Notes under the pieces: generated by a model
The model's database searches: none
Seen by the model: the letters and a program-made list of their open reading frames with translations, nothing else
What the model was told of the DNA's origin: nothing
Shown: piece after piece, positions 1-11,097 of the stretch
Numbering within the stretch: position 1 is the first letter of the stretch
Layout of the letters: every line of letters begins with the position of its first letter
Assembly: GCF_900091605.1 (NCBI RefSeq)
Contig: NZ_FMCQ01000007.1
Location: forward strand, 1-64,000
Source of the DNA: Micromonospora tulbaghiae
GTDB taxonomy: Bacteria > Actinomycetota > Actinomycetes > Mycobacteriales > Micromonosporaceae
Reading direction: 5' to 3'
Length of the DNA: 64,000 nucleotides
Translations under genes and position numbers: made by a program

Positions 1-1565
<1,565 letters not shown>

Positions 1566-1569
<4 letters not shown>

Positions 1570-2636
1570 CCGGGTACGCCGGTGACACCAGCTCCGGCGC
1601 GGATCGGGGAGAACCCGACCGCGCCGGGGCGGGCGGTGCGCTGGTCGAGGCGTACTCGCTTGTCGTCTTCGACCTGGACGGCGTCATCTACCTGATCGAC
1701 CGGCCCATTCCCGGCGCGGTCGAGGCGGTCGGCCGGCTGCACGCCGAGGGGCGGGCGGTCGCGTACGCGACGAACAACGCCTCCCGCCGCTCCAGCGAGG
1801 TGGCCGACCTGCTCACCGGCATGGGCGTTCCGGCGCAGCCGGCGGAGGTGCTCACCTCCGCGGCGGCCACCGCCGAACTGCTCCGGGACCGGCTGCCCGA
1901 GGGCGCGGCCGTGCTCGTGGTCGGCGCGGAGGCGCTGCGGGCCGAGCTGCGCGCGGTGGGCCTGCGGCCGGTGTCCACGGCCGACGAAGAGCCCGCCGCG
2001 GTGGCTCAGGGCTACGGCCCGCAGGTCGGCTGGTCCGACCTGGCCGAGGCGTCCCTGGCGGTACGGGCGGGCGCGCCCTGGTACGCCACGAACACCGACC
2101 GCACGCTGCCCAGCCCGCGCGGCCCGCTGCCGGGCAACGGCTCGCTCGTCGCGGTGCTGCGTACCGCGCTGGGCCGTGACCCCGACGTGGTGGTGGGGAA
2201 ACCGGAGCCGGCGTTGTTCACCACCGCTGCGCGGCGGGCCGGAGCAGGGCGCACGCTCGTGGTGGGCGACCGGCTGGACACCGACATCGAGGGCGCCCGC
2301 CGGGCCGGGCTGGACAGCCTGCTGGTGCTGACCGGGGTCAGCGACGCCGCCGAGCTGCTGGCCGCGCCCGAGGAGCGCCGTCCCGGGTACGTCTCGTTCG
2401 ACCTGGCGGGCCTGTTCGACCCGGCCGCGGTGGTGGCGGTGCCGGGCCGGCCGACGGCCGGCGGCTGGTCGGTGACGGAGGCCGGCGCGGATCTCGTGCT
2501 CGACGGCGCCGGCGCGCCCCTGGAGGCGCTGGCCGCGCTCTGCGCGGTGGCCTGGTCGACGGCGGCCGGGCCGCGCGTGCGGGCGCAGTCCCCGGCGGCG
2601 GAGGAAGTGCTCGCCGGCTTCGGTCTCGACGACTGA
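1566..2636 (+). CDS. HAD superfamily phosphatase, subfamily IIA
   Basis: A 356-residue HAD-IIA (NagD/PGP-like) hydrolase. Motif I reads VFDLDGVIYL at about residue 35. Motif II is in the YATNNASRRS segment (TNNAS), the C2-type cap lies in the middle, and the end of the core carries VVGKPEPALF and VVGDRLDTDIEGARRAG, which hold the catalytic Lys and acidic motif IV. Such enzymes remove phosphate from sugar phosphates or nucleotides; the substrate cannot be read from sequence. The extra ~80 C-terminal residues beyond the core are unassigned. It is translationally coupled to the TPR gene (ATGA overlap) and corresponds in position to Rv1692 of M. tuberculosis. Confidence 0.9.
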
Positions 2637-2651
2637 GGCGCGCCGGGCCGC

Positions 2652-2987
2652 TCAGAGCAGCTTGCGGAGCTTCATCAGGTCGAACGGGTTCGCCTTGATC
2701 GAGACCCGCCGGGAGGCCACCGCCGACATGACGTCGAGTCGGCCGTTCACCAGCGCGACGAGGTCGTCGCTGCCGGTGCTCAGCGCGATCTTGGCCTTCG
2801 GGTCGTCGCCGTCGGTGAGGTCGACCAGCCGGCCACCCTCCAGCCGCCCGTGGAACGCGGTGCCGAGATCGGTGATCCGGCAGGCCAGGGTGCGGTCGAG
2901 ATCGATGCGTCCCTGTGCCTCGGCGTTGCGGTCCAGTCGAGCGGCCAGGTCGTGCAACGCCTGCCGGCACTCGTCCACGCTGGCCAC
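2652..2987 (-). CDS. SCP2 sterol-binding domain protein
   Basis: A 111-residue protein, essentially one SCP2-type lipid-binding domain. It has the typical layout of a helical N-terminus, strands around TDLGTAFHGRLEGGRLVDL, and the conserved C-terminal part VNGRLDVMSAVASRRVSIKAN, where the D-x-x-x-A-x-x-x-G/R-x-x-x-x-x-G pattern is usually seen. It probably binds a hydrophobic ligand in the cytosol. It is convergent with the HAD gene and divergent from the phasin-like gene, so it stands outside the + strand operon. Shared lipid or polyester-granule biology with the phasin-like neighbour is possible, but that is inference from proximity only. Confidence 0.8.
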   Translation of the reverse strand: MASVDECRQALHDLAARLDRNAEAQGRIDLDRTLACRITDLGTAFHGRLEGGRLVDLTDGDDPKAKIALSTGSDDLVALVNGRLDVMSAVASRRVSIKANPFDLMKLRKLL

Positions 2988-3098
2988 ATCGTCTCCTCAC
3001 CACGAACCACGCCGTTCCCGGCACCGTACCGCAATGGGGCGTCCGGGGTGCCCGGTAGCGTGGCAGGTGCACACCTCGCCCCGCGGAAGGACTCAGGC

Positions 3099-3824
3099 AT
3101 GCAGGACGCGTGGCGCGCCTACCTCGAGCTGGCCATGGGCCTGACGGAGGCGCCCCGGAAGAAGGCACAGGACGCGGTCATGCGCGTCGTCGGCCAGGGC
3201 GGCGCGACCGCCGCCCAGATTCAGACGCTCGCCGAGGAACTGGTCGCGACCGGCCTGGCGAACCGGGAGTCGCTGACCAAGCTGGTCCGCTTCGAGGTGG
3301 ACCGGGCGCTGGGCGCGGTCGGTCTGGCCACCGCCGACGAGGTCGCCGAGCTGACCCGCCGCGTGCACGACCTGGAGCGGCAGCTGCGCGAGGCGCGGGG
3401 CACCCTCGAACCGGGCGCCGCGCGGCCCGAGCCGTCCGCCGCACCGGCCGCGCCGACGGCCGGCCCGGCCGGGACGCCGACGGCGCCGCCCGGGACGTCC
3501 AGGGCTGAGTCGTCGGGGGCTGAGTCGTCCAGGGCCCAGCCGCGGGACGAGCGGTCGCACGCCGAGCCGTCGCAGCCCGAGTCGTCCGGGGCCGAGCCGT
3601 CGCCGGCCGAGAAGTCCCGTGCCGCGACCGTCCCGGCCACAACGCCGGCGGACGCCCCGGTCACGACGCCGTCGAAGACCCCGGCCACGAGGCCGTCGAA
3701 GGCGGTGGCGAAGAAGACGGTGGCCAAGAAGGCGATCGCGAAGAAGCCGCCGGCCACCGTGGCCCGTACCCCGGGAGCCGCGCCGGCGAAGAAAACCACC
3801 GGCCGCCGGGCGGCCGACTCGTGA
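3099..3824 (+). CDS. Phasin-like polyester-granule-associated protein
   Basis: 241 residues from ATG 3099, chosen because a GGAAGG ribosome site sits 8 bases upstream and the conserved MQDAWRAYLELAMGLTEAPR begins there; a longer open frame reaches upstream to 2850 but lacks these signals. Residues 1-110 are amphipathic helices and coiled coil (DEVAELTRRVHDLERQLREA) resembling PhaF/PhaI-type phasins. Residues 115-200 are a low-complexity Ala/Ser/Glu/Pro stretch with short repeats. The end has AKK repeats (AKKTVAKKAIAKK), typical of phasins that also bind DNA. It could tether polyhydroxyalkanoate granules to the nucleoid, but no PHA synthase is visible here, so this rests on family resemblance. 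Confidence 0.6.
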   Translation: MQDAWRAYLELAMGLTEAPRKKAQDAVMRVVGQGGATAAQIQTLAEELVATGLANRESLTKLVRFEVDRALGAVGLATADEVAELTRRVHDLERQLREARGTLEPGAARPEPSAAPAAPTAGPAGTPTAPPGTSRAESSGAESSRAQPRDERSHAEPSQPESSGAEPSPAEKSRAATVPATTPADAPVTTPSKTPATRPSKAVAKKTVAKKAIAKKPPATVARTPGAAPAKKTTGRRAADS

Positions 3825-4051
3825 CCGCGCCCTACCGGCCCGGCCCGCCGCCGGGTCCACGCCCGGGACCACCCCCGGGGGTACGCCCCGCTCCGGTCGA
3901 GGAGGTCGGCGAGGCGCGGCACCCGGCGGTGGACGCCGCCGTGCTCGGCATGGCCAACGCCGAGGCACTCGCCCCGGCCGACCAGATCGCCCAGTACGAG
4001 GCGGCGTACGAGACGCTGCGCGAGACCCTCGCCACCATCGACCAGGCCTGA
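3821..4051 (+). CDS. Small conserved protein of the tlyA cluster
   Basis: 76 residues from a GTG overlapping the phasin-like stop. The N-terminal ~25 residues are almost all Pro, Gly and Arg. The C-terminal ~45 residues form a predicted helical hairpin (HPAVDAAVLGMANAEALAP, then a Gln/Glu/Ala helix). In position and size it matches the short hypothetical protein Rv1693 that precedes tlyA in M. tuberculosis. No function can be assigned. Confidence 0.7.
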   Translation: MTAPYRPGPPPGPRPGPPPGVRPAPVEEVGEARHPAVDAAVLGMANAEALAPADQIAQYEAAYETLRETLATIDQA

Positions 4052-4072
4052 GCAGAGGCGGAGAGACACCTG

Positions 4073-4917
<845 letters not shown>

Positions 4918-4921
<4 letters not shown>

Positions 4922-5802
4922 GCCGTACCGCGCTGCTGGTCACGCACACCGGCCGTCGACGCAGCACCGAGCACGCCCGCGCGGTGGCCGCCGACCTGAT
5001 CGCCGCCGGGTTCGAGGTGCGTGTGGTGGCCGAGGAGGCCGACGACCTGGACCTGCCGGGCGTGGTGCCGGTGACCGGCCCGGAGGCGGCCGAGGGCGCC
5101 GAGATCGTGTTCGCGCTCGGCGGGGACGGCACGTTCCTGCGCGCCGCCGAGCTGGCCCGCCCGACCAAGGTTCCGCTGCTCGGCATCAACCTGGGCAAGG
5201 TCGGTTTCCTCGCCGAGGCGGAGATCGACGACCTGGACACCGCCGTGCGTGACGTGGTCCACCGCAACTACACCGTGGACGAACGGCTCACCCTGGACGT
5301 CACCGCAGAGTTCGAGGGCGGGCCGACCATCGAGTCGTGGGCGCTCAACGAGATCAGCGTCGAGAAGGGCGAACGCGCCCAGATGCTGGAGCTGCTCGTC
5401 GACGTGGACGGCCGGCCGCTGTCCCGGTACGGCTGCGACGGCGTGATCTGCGCGACCCCCACCGGTTCGACGGCGTACGCGTTCTCCGGCGGCGGGCCGG
5501 TGGTCTGGCCCGAGGTGGAGGCGTTGCTGCTGGTGCCGATCAGCGCGCACGCGTTGTTCAGCCGCCCGCTGGTGACCGCGCCCACGTCGACGTTCGTCAT
5601 CACCGTCGACCCGTTCACCACCCTGGCCGTGCTCTGCTGCGACGGGCGGCGCGTCTACGACCTGCCGCCCGGCGCCCGGGTCACGGTGCGCCGCGGCACG
5701 CTGCCGGTGCGCATCGTCCGGCTGCGGGCCCGCCCGTTCACCGACCGGCTGGTGGCCAAGTTCGACCTTCCCGTCCAGGGCTGGCGGGGCAACCGTCGCT
5801 GA
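4918..5802 (+). CDS. nadK: NAD kinase
   Basis: 294 residues from GTG 4918, which overlaps the tlyA stop as GTGA; the open frame extends upstream inside tlyA, but homology begins at this GTG (SRTALLVTHTGR). The GGDGT signature is at residues 68-72. The NE box (ALNEISVEKG) and the GDGVICATPTGSTAYAFSGGG-like region, here beginning GCDG, follow in the family order. The enzyme phosphorylates NAD to NADP in the cytosol. The tlyA-nadK-recN order is conserved with M. tuberculosis Rv1694-Rv1696, although here two genes are inserted before recN. Confidence 0.95.
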
Positions 5803-6271
5803 CCAGCGGCTCAGCGGAAATCTCTGTTCGGCCCACCGGTCCCGGCACTCGCGCGCGTTACGGTGGGCGTACGGGCCGCGAAGAGGTGAGTCCGGGCGCG
5901 GCGGTGAGGCCCGCCGCTTCCCGGATGCGGCCCACCTGTCGCGGGCTCGGCCAGGGGGTGGTCGGGGCCGCGACGGTCGGGACGCCGGAGCGTCGTGAGC
6001 CGGCCGCGGCGGGCGGACCGGCACGCCGCGTCCGGTCGGGTGTCGACCCCGGCCGGGCCGACAGGTCGCAGGGCCGCCGCCGGAGGAAGCGGCGGCACGC
6101 GAGCTGGGCGACGCGGTCTCCGGCGTCCCGGCCTCCACTCCGTCGCGCTCGTGTCCACCTGGCGACATGTCGCCGGTGCGGCGGCCCGTACCCGGTGACC
6201 TGGTGGCGGACGCCGTCGCAGACTCCGATCGCCGGTCTCACGAGGCCGGCCTCGGAGTAGAGGAGCGTCAC
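5803..6271. other. Noncoding interval before the subtilisin gene
   Basis: About 470 bases without a supportable gene; the open frames here are shadows of neighbours. A perfect 14-base palindrome, GGCGACATGTCGCC, sits at 6161-6174, about 100 bases before the protease start, and could be an operator. No clear sigma-factor promoter or terminator stands out. Confidence 0.5.
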
Positions 6272-9200
6272 ATGCACCGGTTCCCCCGCTGGCTCGCCGC
6301 CGGCGTGGCCGGGGCGTTGGTGGTCGGGCTCGCCGTACCGGCGTCCGCCGTACCGCCCGCCCGGCCCGCCGTACCGCCCTCGGGCACATCCGCCCCGGGC
6401 GCGCCGCCCGCCCGCGTCACGCTGATCACCGGCGACCAGGTCGAGCTGGTCCAGGCCGCGCCGGGCCGGATCGCCGCCACTGTCCACCCCGGGCCGGGCC
6501 GTGACCGGATCGTCTTCCAGACCACGCAGGCCGACGGCGGGCTGCGGGTGCTTCCCGCCGACGTCGTGCCGTACGTGTCCGCGGGCGTGCTCGACCCGGA
6601 CCTGTTCGACGTGCAGGAACTGGCCGAGCAGGGCTACGGCGACGCGGGCCTGAAGGCGCTGCCGCTGATCGTGCGCTACCGGGAGCCGGCCGCCGGGCGG
6701 GTGCGCCCGCTCGCCGTGGCCGCCGAGTCCCGTCCGCTGTCCAGCATCAACGGCGCCGCGCTGCGCGTCGACAAGGACGACCTGGGCGCGCTGTGGACGT
6801 CGCTGCGACAGGCGCCGCAGGCCCGCGCCGCGGGCGCCGGAGCCGTCCGGCTCGGCGCCGGTGTGGAGCGTGTGTGGCTCGACGGGCGGGCCCGGGTGGC
6901 GCTGGAGCACAGCGTCCCGCAGATCGGCGCGCCCGCCGCCTGGGCGGCCGGCCGCGACGGCGCCGGGGTGCGGGTCGCGGTGCTCGACACCGGCGCGGAC
7001 GCCGACCACCCCGACCTGGCCGGCCGGATCGCCGAGGCGCGCGACTTCACCGGCGGCGGCAGCGCCCGGGACGGCCACGGCCACGGCACCCACGTGGCGG
7101 CCACCGTCGCCGGCAGCGGCGCGGCCTCGGCGGGGCTGCGCAAGGGCGTCGCACCGGGCGCGCGGCTGCTGGTCGGAAAGGTGCTCGACGACTCCGGCTC
7201 CGGCTACGACTCCGGCATCATCGCCGGCATGGAGTGGGCCGCGCGCTCCGGCGCGAAGGTGGTCAGCATGAGCCTCGGCGGCGCGCCCACCGACGGCACC
7301 GACCCGATGAGCCAGGCCGTCAACGACCTCACCGCCGAAACCGGCGCGCTGTTCGTGATCGCCGCCGGCAACGACGGTGAGCCGCGCAGCGTCGGTTCGC
7401 CCGGCGCGGCCACCGCCGCGCTCACCGTCGGCGCGGTCGACCGTGACGACGTGCTCGCCGACTTCTCCAGCCGCGGGCCGCGGCTGGGCGACAACGGCCT
7501 GAAGCCGGAGATCACCGCGCCGGGCGTCGGCATCGTCGCGGCCCGTGCCGCCGGCACCACCATGGGTACGCCGGTCGACGACGCCTACACCCGCGCCTCG
7601 GGCACCTCGATGGCCACGCCGCACGTGGCGGGTGCCGCCGCCGTACTGGCTCAGGAGCATCCCGGGTGGACCGCCGGGCAGCTCAAGGACGCGCTGGTCA
7701 GCACCACCCGGCCGAGCGCCGGCGCGACGGTGTTCGAGCAGGGCGCCGGGCGGGTCGACGTGGCCCGCGCGCTGCGCCAGCGGGTGTACGGCACGGCCAC
7801 GGCCGACTTCGGCCGGCTGACCACCGGCGGCCCGGCCGCGACCCGGACGGTGCGCTACGTCAACGGCACCGCTGCCGCGCAGACGCTGCGTCTGGCGCTG
7901 GAGCTGCGCAACCTGGACAGCGGCGCGGCCGAGACCGACGGCCTGACGCTCGACGCCGGCACGGTGACGGTGCCGGCCGGTGCCGGCGTGGACGTGCCGC
8001 TGCGCGCCGACCCGGCCCGGCTGGACCGGGGCCCGCACGGCGGGTGGCTGGTGGCCACCGGTGCGGACGGCGTGACGGTGCGCACGGCGGTCGGGTTGAC
8101 GCTCAGCGGCCCGCAGCACACGGTGACGCTGCGCGCGCTGGACCTGGCCGGGCGGCCCGGACCGGCGCCGGTGGTGACGCTGTTCGGCGAGCACCCGGAG
8201 TCGGACGCGCTGGGCTGGCTCGGCGGCGGCGACGAGTGGCAGGTCCAGGTGGAGGAGGGTCCGTACCTGCTGCACGCGCTGATCGAGCACGGCGCGCCGC
8301 TGGACGAGCAGCTCAGCCTGGTCACCGACCCGGAGCTGACAGTGGACCGGGACCTCACGGTGGTGCTCGATCCGCGGCGCGGCACACCGGTACGGATCGA
8401 GACGCCGAGACCCTCCGAGCAGCGGGCGATCCTCAGCTTCTACCAGCACCGGGTGTTCGGCAACGGCCGGCAGGTCGACCACGGCGTGATGGCGTTCAGC
8501 ACCGTGCAGCAGCTCAACGTCACCCCGACCCGGCAGGTGCGCCGCGGCGAGTTCGAGTTCTCCTCGCGCTGGCAGCTCGTCGCGCCGATGGTCGACATCG
8601 ACGTCAGCGGCGTGTCCGGCGTCCTGGACGTCAACCTGATGGGCCAGTCGCCGGCCCCGGCCGGGCGGCAGCGGCTGCGCCTGGTCGCCGCCGGCACCGG
8701 CACGCCGGGCGAGCTGGCCGGTGTACGGGGCGCGGCGGCGCTGCTCACCGCGTCCGCCGACCGGTCCGAGGAGGAGCAGGTGGCCGCCGCGGCGGCGGCC
8801 GGTGCGAAGGCGGTGCTGATCGTCCGGCCGGCGGACCAGAGCGCGTGGACGGTGTGGCGTCCGACCGGGGACCAGCTCCCGGCGCCGGCGCTCGCGGTGG
8901 CGTACGACGACGGGCAGCGGCTGCTCGCGGCGGCGCGTACCGGCCGGGCCCGTATCGACCTGACGCTCACCGTGGACAGCCCGTACCTCTACGACGTGTT
9001 CCAGGTGTCACGGGGCCGGGTGCCGGAGCGGATCACCCACCGGGTCACCGCCGCCAACACGGCCGAGGTGACCGCGCGTTACGGCGACACCGGCGGCCTG
9101 CACTGGGCCACCGAGCAGCGGTTCGGGTGGCGGCCCTGGCAGGAGTTCTCCTGGAACGACGACCAGCGGATGGTGCGTACCGGGACGACCTGGCGGGAGT

Positions 9201-10000
9201 ACGTCAGTTCCGGTGACTCGTGGTGGCAGCACCGGGTGCTGCACCGGCTGATGTTCTCCAGCATGGGGACGCTGACCGGCGGCCTGTCCGACCGGCCGCG
9301 GCGCTACGCGGCCACCGACCGGACCACCGAGTCGTGGCACGCGCCGCTGGTGCGTCCCGCCGTGCCGGCCGGAGCGGCCGCGCCGAGCCGGACCGCTGAC
9401 ACGCTCGACCTGCGGGTGGCCGAGTTCGTCGACGCCGACGGCCACGCCGGCGTGGACAACCGCTCGGAGGAGCAGGACACGGTGACCCGGCGGGTCAGCC
9501 GGGACGGGCGGCAGATCGCCGACCTGTCCGCCGGCTGGGCGCCGGTGCCTGCCACCGCCGGTCCGGCCCGCTACCGCCTCGACGTGACCACGGCACGGTC
9601 GTCGGCGGAATGGCGGTGGGCGACCCGTACCGAGACGGCGTGGGAGTTCACCTCGGCCCGCCCGGCCGGGGACGCGACCCGGCCGTTGCCGCTGCTCCAG
9701 GTGGGCTACCGGGTGCCGGCCGACCTGCGCGGCGAGGTGCCCGGCAAGCGGAAGCACACAGTCGGGCTGACGCTGCGCCACCCGGCCGGCCTGCCCGCGC
9801 CGGCCGGCGCGACGGCACGCGCCGAGGTGTCCTTCGACGGCGGACGCACCTGGCGCACGGCGCCGGTACGCGGCTCCGGCACGCGGCTCACCGTCGAGGT
9901 GCCGGCCGGGCGCGGCACGGTGTCGCTGCGCGTCTCGGCGCGGGACCGGGCCGGCAACGCCGTGACGCAGACCGTGATCGACGCGTACGGGCTGCGGTGA
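6272..10000 (+). CDS. Secreted subtilisin-like S8 serine protease (large, multidomain)
   Basis: 1242 residues from ATG 6272, with AGGAG at 6261-6265 as ribosome site. A signal peptide covers ~1-27 (basic start, hydrophobic LAAGVAGALVVGLAV, cleavage near ASA). A propeptide runs to ~205. The S8 catalytic domain shows Asp in AVLDTGADADHPDL (~238), His in GHGHGTHVAATVAG (~273) and Ser in GTSMATPHVAGAA (~445), with the oxyanion Asn in AAGNDG. A protease-associated-like segment (~800-920) and several beta-rich C-terminal domains follow. It is probably exported and degrades external protein. A convergent HTH regulator lies immediately downstream. It interrupts the conserved nadK-recN order, so it is a lineage-specific insertion. 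Confidence 0.92.
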   Translation: MHRFPRWLAAGVAGALVVGLAVPASAVPPARPAVPPSGTSAPGAPPARVTLITGDQVELVQAAPGRIAATVHPGPGRDRIVFQTTQADGGLRVLPADVVPYVSAGVLDPDLFDVQELAEQGYGDAGLKALPLIVRYREPAAGRVRPLAVAAESRPLSSINGAALRVDKDDLGALWTSLRQAPQARAAGAGAVRLGAGVERVWLDGRARVALEHSVPQIGAPAAWAAGRDGAGVRVAVLDTGADADHPDLAGRIAEARDFTGGGSARDGHGHGTHVAATVAGSGAASAGLRKGVAPGARLLVGKVLDDSGSGYDSGIIAGMEWAARSGAKVVSMSLGGAPTDGTDPMSQAVNDLTAETGALFVIAAGNDGEPRSVGSPGAATAALTVGAVDRDDVLADFSSRGPRLGDNGLKPEITAPGVGIVAARAAGTTMGTPVDDAYTRASGTSMATPHVAGAAAVLAQEHPGWTAGQLKDALVSTTRPSAGATVFEQGAGRVDVARALRQRVYGTATADFGRLTTGGPAATRTVRYVNGTAAAQTLRLALELRNLDSGAAETDGLTLDAGTVTVPAGAGVDVPLRADPARLDRGPHGGWLVATGADGVTVRTAVGLTLSGPQHTVTLRALDLAGRPGPAPVVTLFGEHPESDALGWLGGGDEWQVQVEEGPYLLHALIEHGAPLDEQLSLVTDPELTVDRDLTVVLDPRRGTPVRIETPRPSEQRAILSFYQHRVFGNGRQVDHGVMAFSTVQQLNVTPTRQVRRGEFEFSSRWQLVAPMVDIDVSGVSGVLDVNLMGQSPAPAGRQRLRLVAAGTGTPGELAGVRGAAALLTASADRSEEEQVAAAAAAGAKAVLIVRPADQSAWTVWRPTGDQLPAPALAVAYDDGQRLLAAARTGRARIDLTLTVDSPYLYDVFQVSRGRVPERITHRVTAANTAEVTARYGDTGGLHWATEQRFGWRPWQEFSWNDDQRMVRTGTTWREYVSSGDSWWQHRVLHRLMFSSMGTLTGGLSDRPRRYAATDRTTESWHAPLVRPAVPAGAAAPSRTADTLDLRVAEFVDADGHAGVDNRSEEQDTVTRRVSRDGRQIADLSAGWAPVPATAGPARYRLDVTTARSSAEWRWATRTETAWEFTSARPAGDATRPLPLLQVGYRVPADLRGEVPGKRKHTVGLTLRHPAGLPAPAGATARAEVSFDGGRTWRTAPVRGSGTRLTVEVPAGRGTVSLRVSARDRAGNAVTQTVIDAYGLR

Positions 10001-10004
10001 GACC

Positions 10005-10040
10005 CCGGGGCGGGGCGGTCCTGGGGCCGTCCCGCCCCGG
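10005..10040. terminator. Bidirectional GC-rich terminator
   Basis: A 14-base-pair stem (10005-10018 with 10027-10040, one G-U pair) around an 8-base loop, placed exactly between the convergent protease and regulator stop codons. No U-tract, as is common in actinobacteria. Confidence 0.7.
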
Positions 10041-10046
10041 CCCCGG

Positions 10047-11066
10047 TCAGATCCACCCCCGCCGGGCGGCCTGGAACGCCAGCCCCGGCCGGGTGTCCAC
10101 AGCGGCGGCGGCCATCAGGTCGGCCAGCCGCCGCTGCACGGTACGGCGGCTCACCCCGAGCTGTGACGCGATCGACTTGTCCGGCACCCCGGCCACGAAC
10201 AGCGACAGCAGCCGCGCCTCGTCGCCGTCGGGCTGGTAGCCGGTGGCGGCCCGGTCGGCCGGCGTGCCGAGCGGCGTCGCCATCAGCCAGTGGCTCTCGA
10301 AGAGCGCGAGCAGCGCGTCCAGCAGCTGGCTGCGGCCGATCACCGCTGCGGTCGGCTCGCCGCCGTCGCGGTCGGGCACCAGCGGGCAGACCGCGGTACG
10401 TCCGTCCACCACGGCCAGTCGAACCGGCAGCCGGTCCAGCACCCGGGCCTGCTCCCCGGCGCGTACGCCCCGCTCCACGTCGGCCAGGGCGCCCGGCTCC
10501 AGCAGCATCGCCCGTTCGTAGATGGCCCGGTAGCGCACGCCCCGGGCGAGCGCGTCGAACTCCTCGACGTTCTCCGGGCCGGGCATCGCCAGCGGGTTCG
10601 CCCGGCAGAACAGCACCTCCTCGCGCGCGCCGTTCTGCAGCTCGCGCAGCCGTTCGCGCAGCGCCCGCGCGCCGGTGACCACCTCGACCAGGTGCGCGGC
10701 GTCGTGGCGGCGCATCCCGGCCCGGTAGTCCTCGGCGAGCTGGGTGACCGCGGCGCGGGCCTCCTCCAGCGCCGACTGGCGGCGCAGCAGCGCCTCGCCG
10801 AGCGGCACGTCCGGCGCGAGCGGCCGCAGCGGAGCGTCCGGGTCCGGCCCGGTCGGCAGCACGAGACCCTTGTCCCGCAAGGCGTCCAGCCGGGCGACGA
10901 CCTCCGTGTGGGGCCGCCCCAGCCGTTGCGCGAGCTCACCGACCCGGGCCGTGTTCGCCCTGACCAGGCAGCGGTAGAGCTCCTCCTCGTCCGGGGTCAG
11001 GCCGATCTCCTCCAGCACGGGGCTGAACTGTACGGGTGCCCGCGCCCCGCCCTGCCGGCTGGTCAA
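10047..11066 (-). CDS. TrmB/LuxR-like helix-turn-helix transcriptional regulator
   Basis: 339 residues from TTG 11066; GTG 11018 in the same frame (LEEIGLTPDEEELYR) is an attractive alternative start and neither has a clear ribosome site. Residues ~20-75 form a TrmB-like winged helix (GELAQRLGRPHTEVVARLDAL). A coiled linker and a middle domain follow. The last ~60 residues are a LuxR/FixJ-type HTH (SIASQLGVSRRTVQRRLADL). Proteins with this layout are abundant in Streptomyces and relatives, often beside secreted-enzyme genes. It is convergent with the subtilisin gene, so control of the protease is only a guess. It is divergent from recN with 31 bases between starts. Confidence 0.75.
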   Translation of the reverse strand: MTSRQGGARAPVQFSPVLEEIGLTPDEEELYRCLVRANTARVGELAQRLGRPHTEVVARLDALRDKGLVLPTGPDPDAPLRPLAPDVPLGEALLRRQSALEEARAAVTQLAEDYRAGMRRHDAAHLVEVVTGARALRERLRELQNGAREEVLFCRANPLAMPGPENVEEFDALARGVRYRAIYERAMLLEPGALADVERGVRAGEQARVLDRLPVRLAVVDGRTAVCPLVPDRDGGEPTAAVIGRSQLLDALLALFESHWLMATPLGTPADRAATGYQPDGDEARLLSLFVAGVPDKSIASQLGVSRRTVQRRLADLMAAAAVDTRPGLAFQAARRGWI

Positions 11067-11083
11067 CTGTCACACGGCGGGGC

Positions 11084-11089
11084 TACTGT
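11084..11089 (+). promoter_or_regulatory. Candidate -10 element of a leaderless recN transcript
   Basis: TACTGT lies 8 bases before the recN GTG, which has no ribosome binding site. This arrangement fits an mRNA starting at or next to the GTG. No convincing -35 hexamer is present, and no SOS box was seen. Confidence 0.35.
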
Positions 11090-11097
11090 CGGGTGCT

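Noticed and set aside
5858..8482. 874-residue minus-strand ORF opposite the subtilisin gene
   Set aside because: It is an antisense shadow: composition is His/Arg/Gly/Val-rich without fold, while the opposite strand encodes an intact protease.
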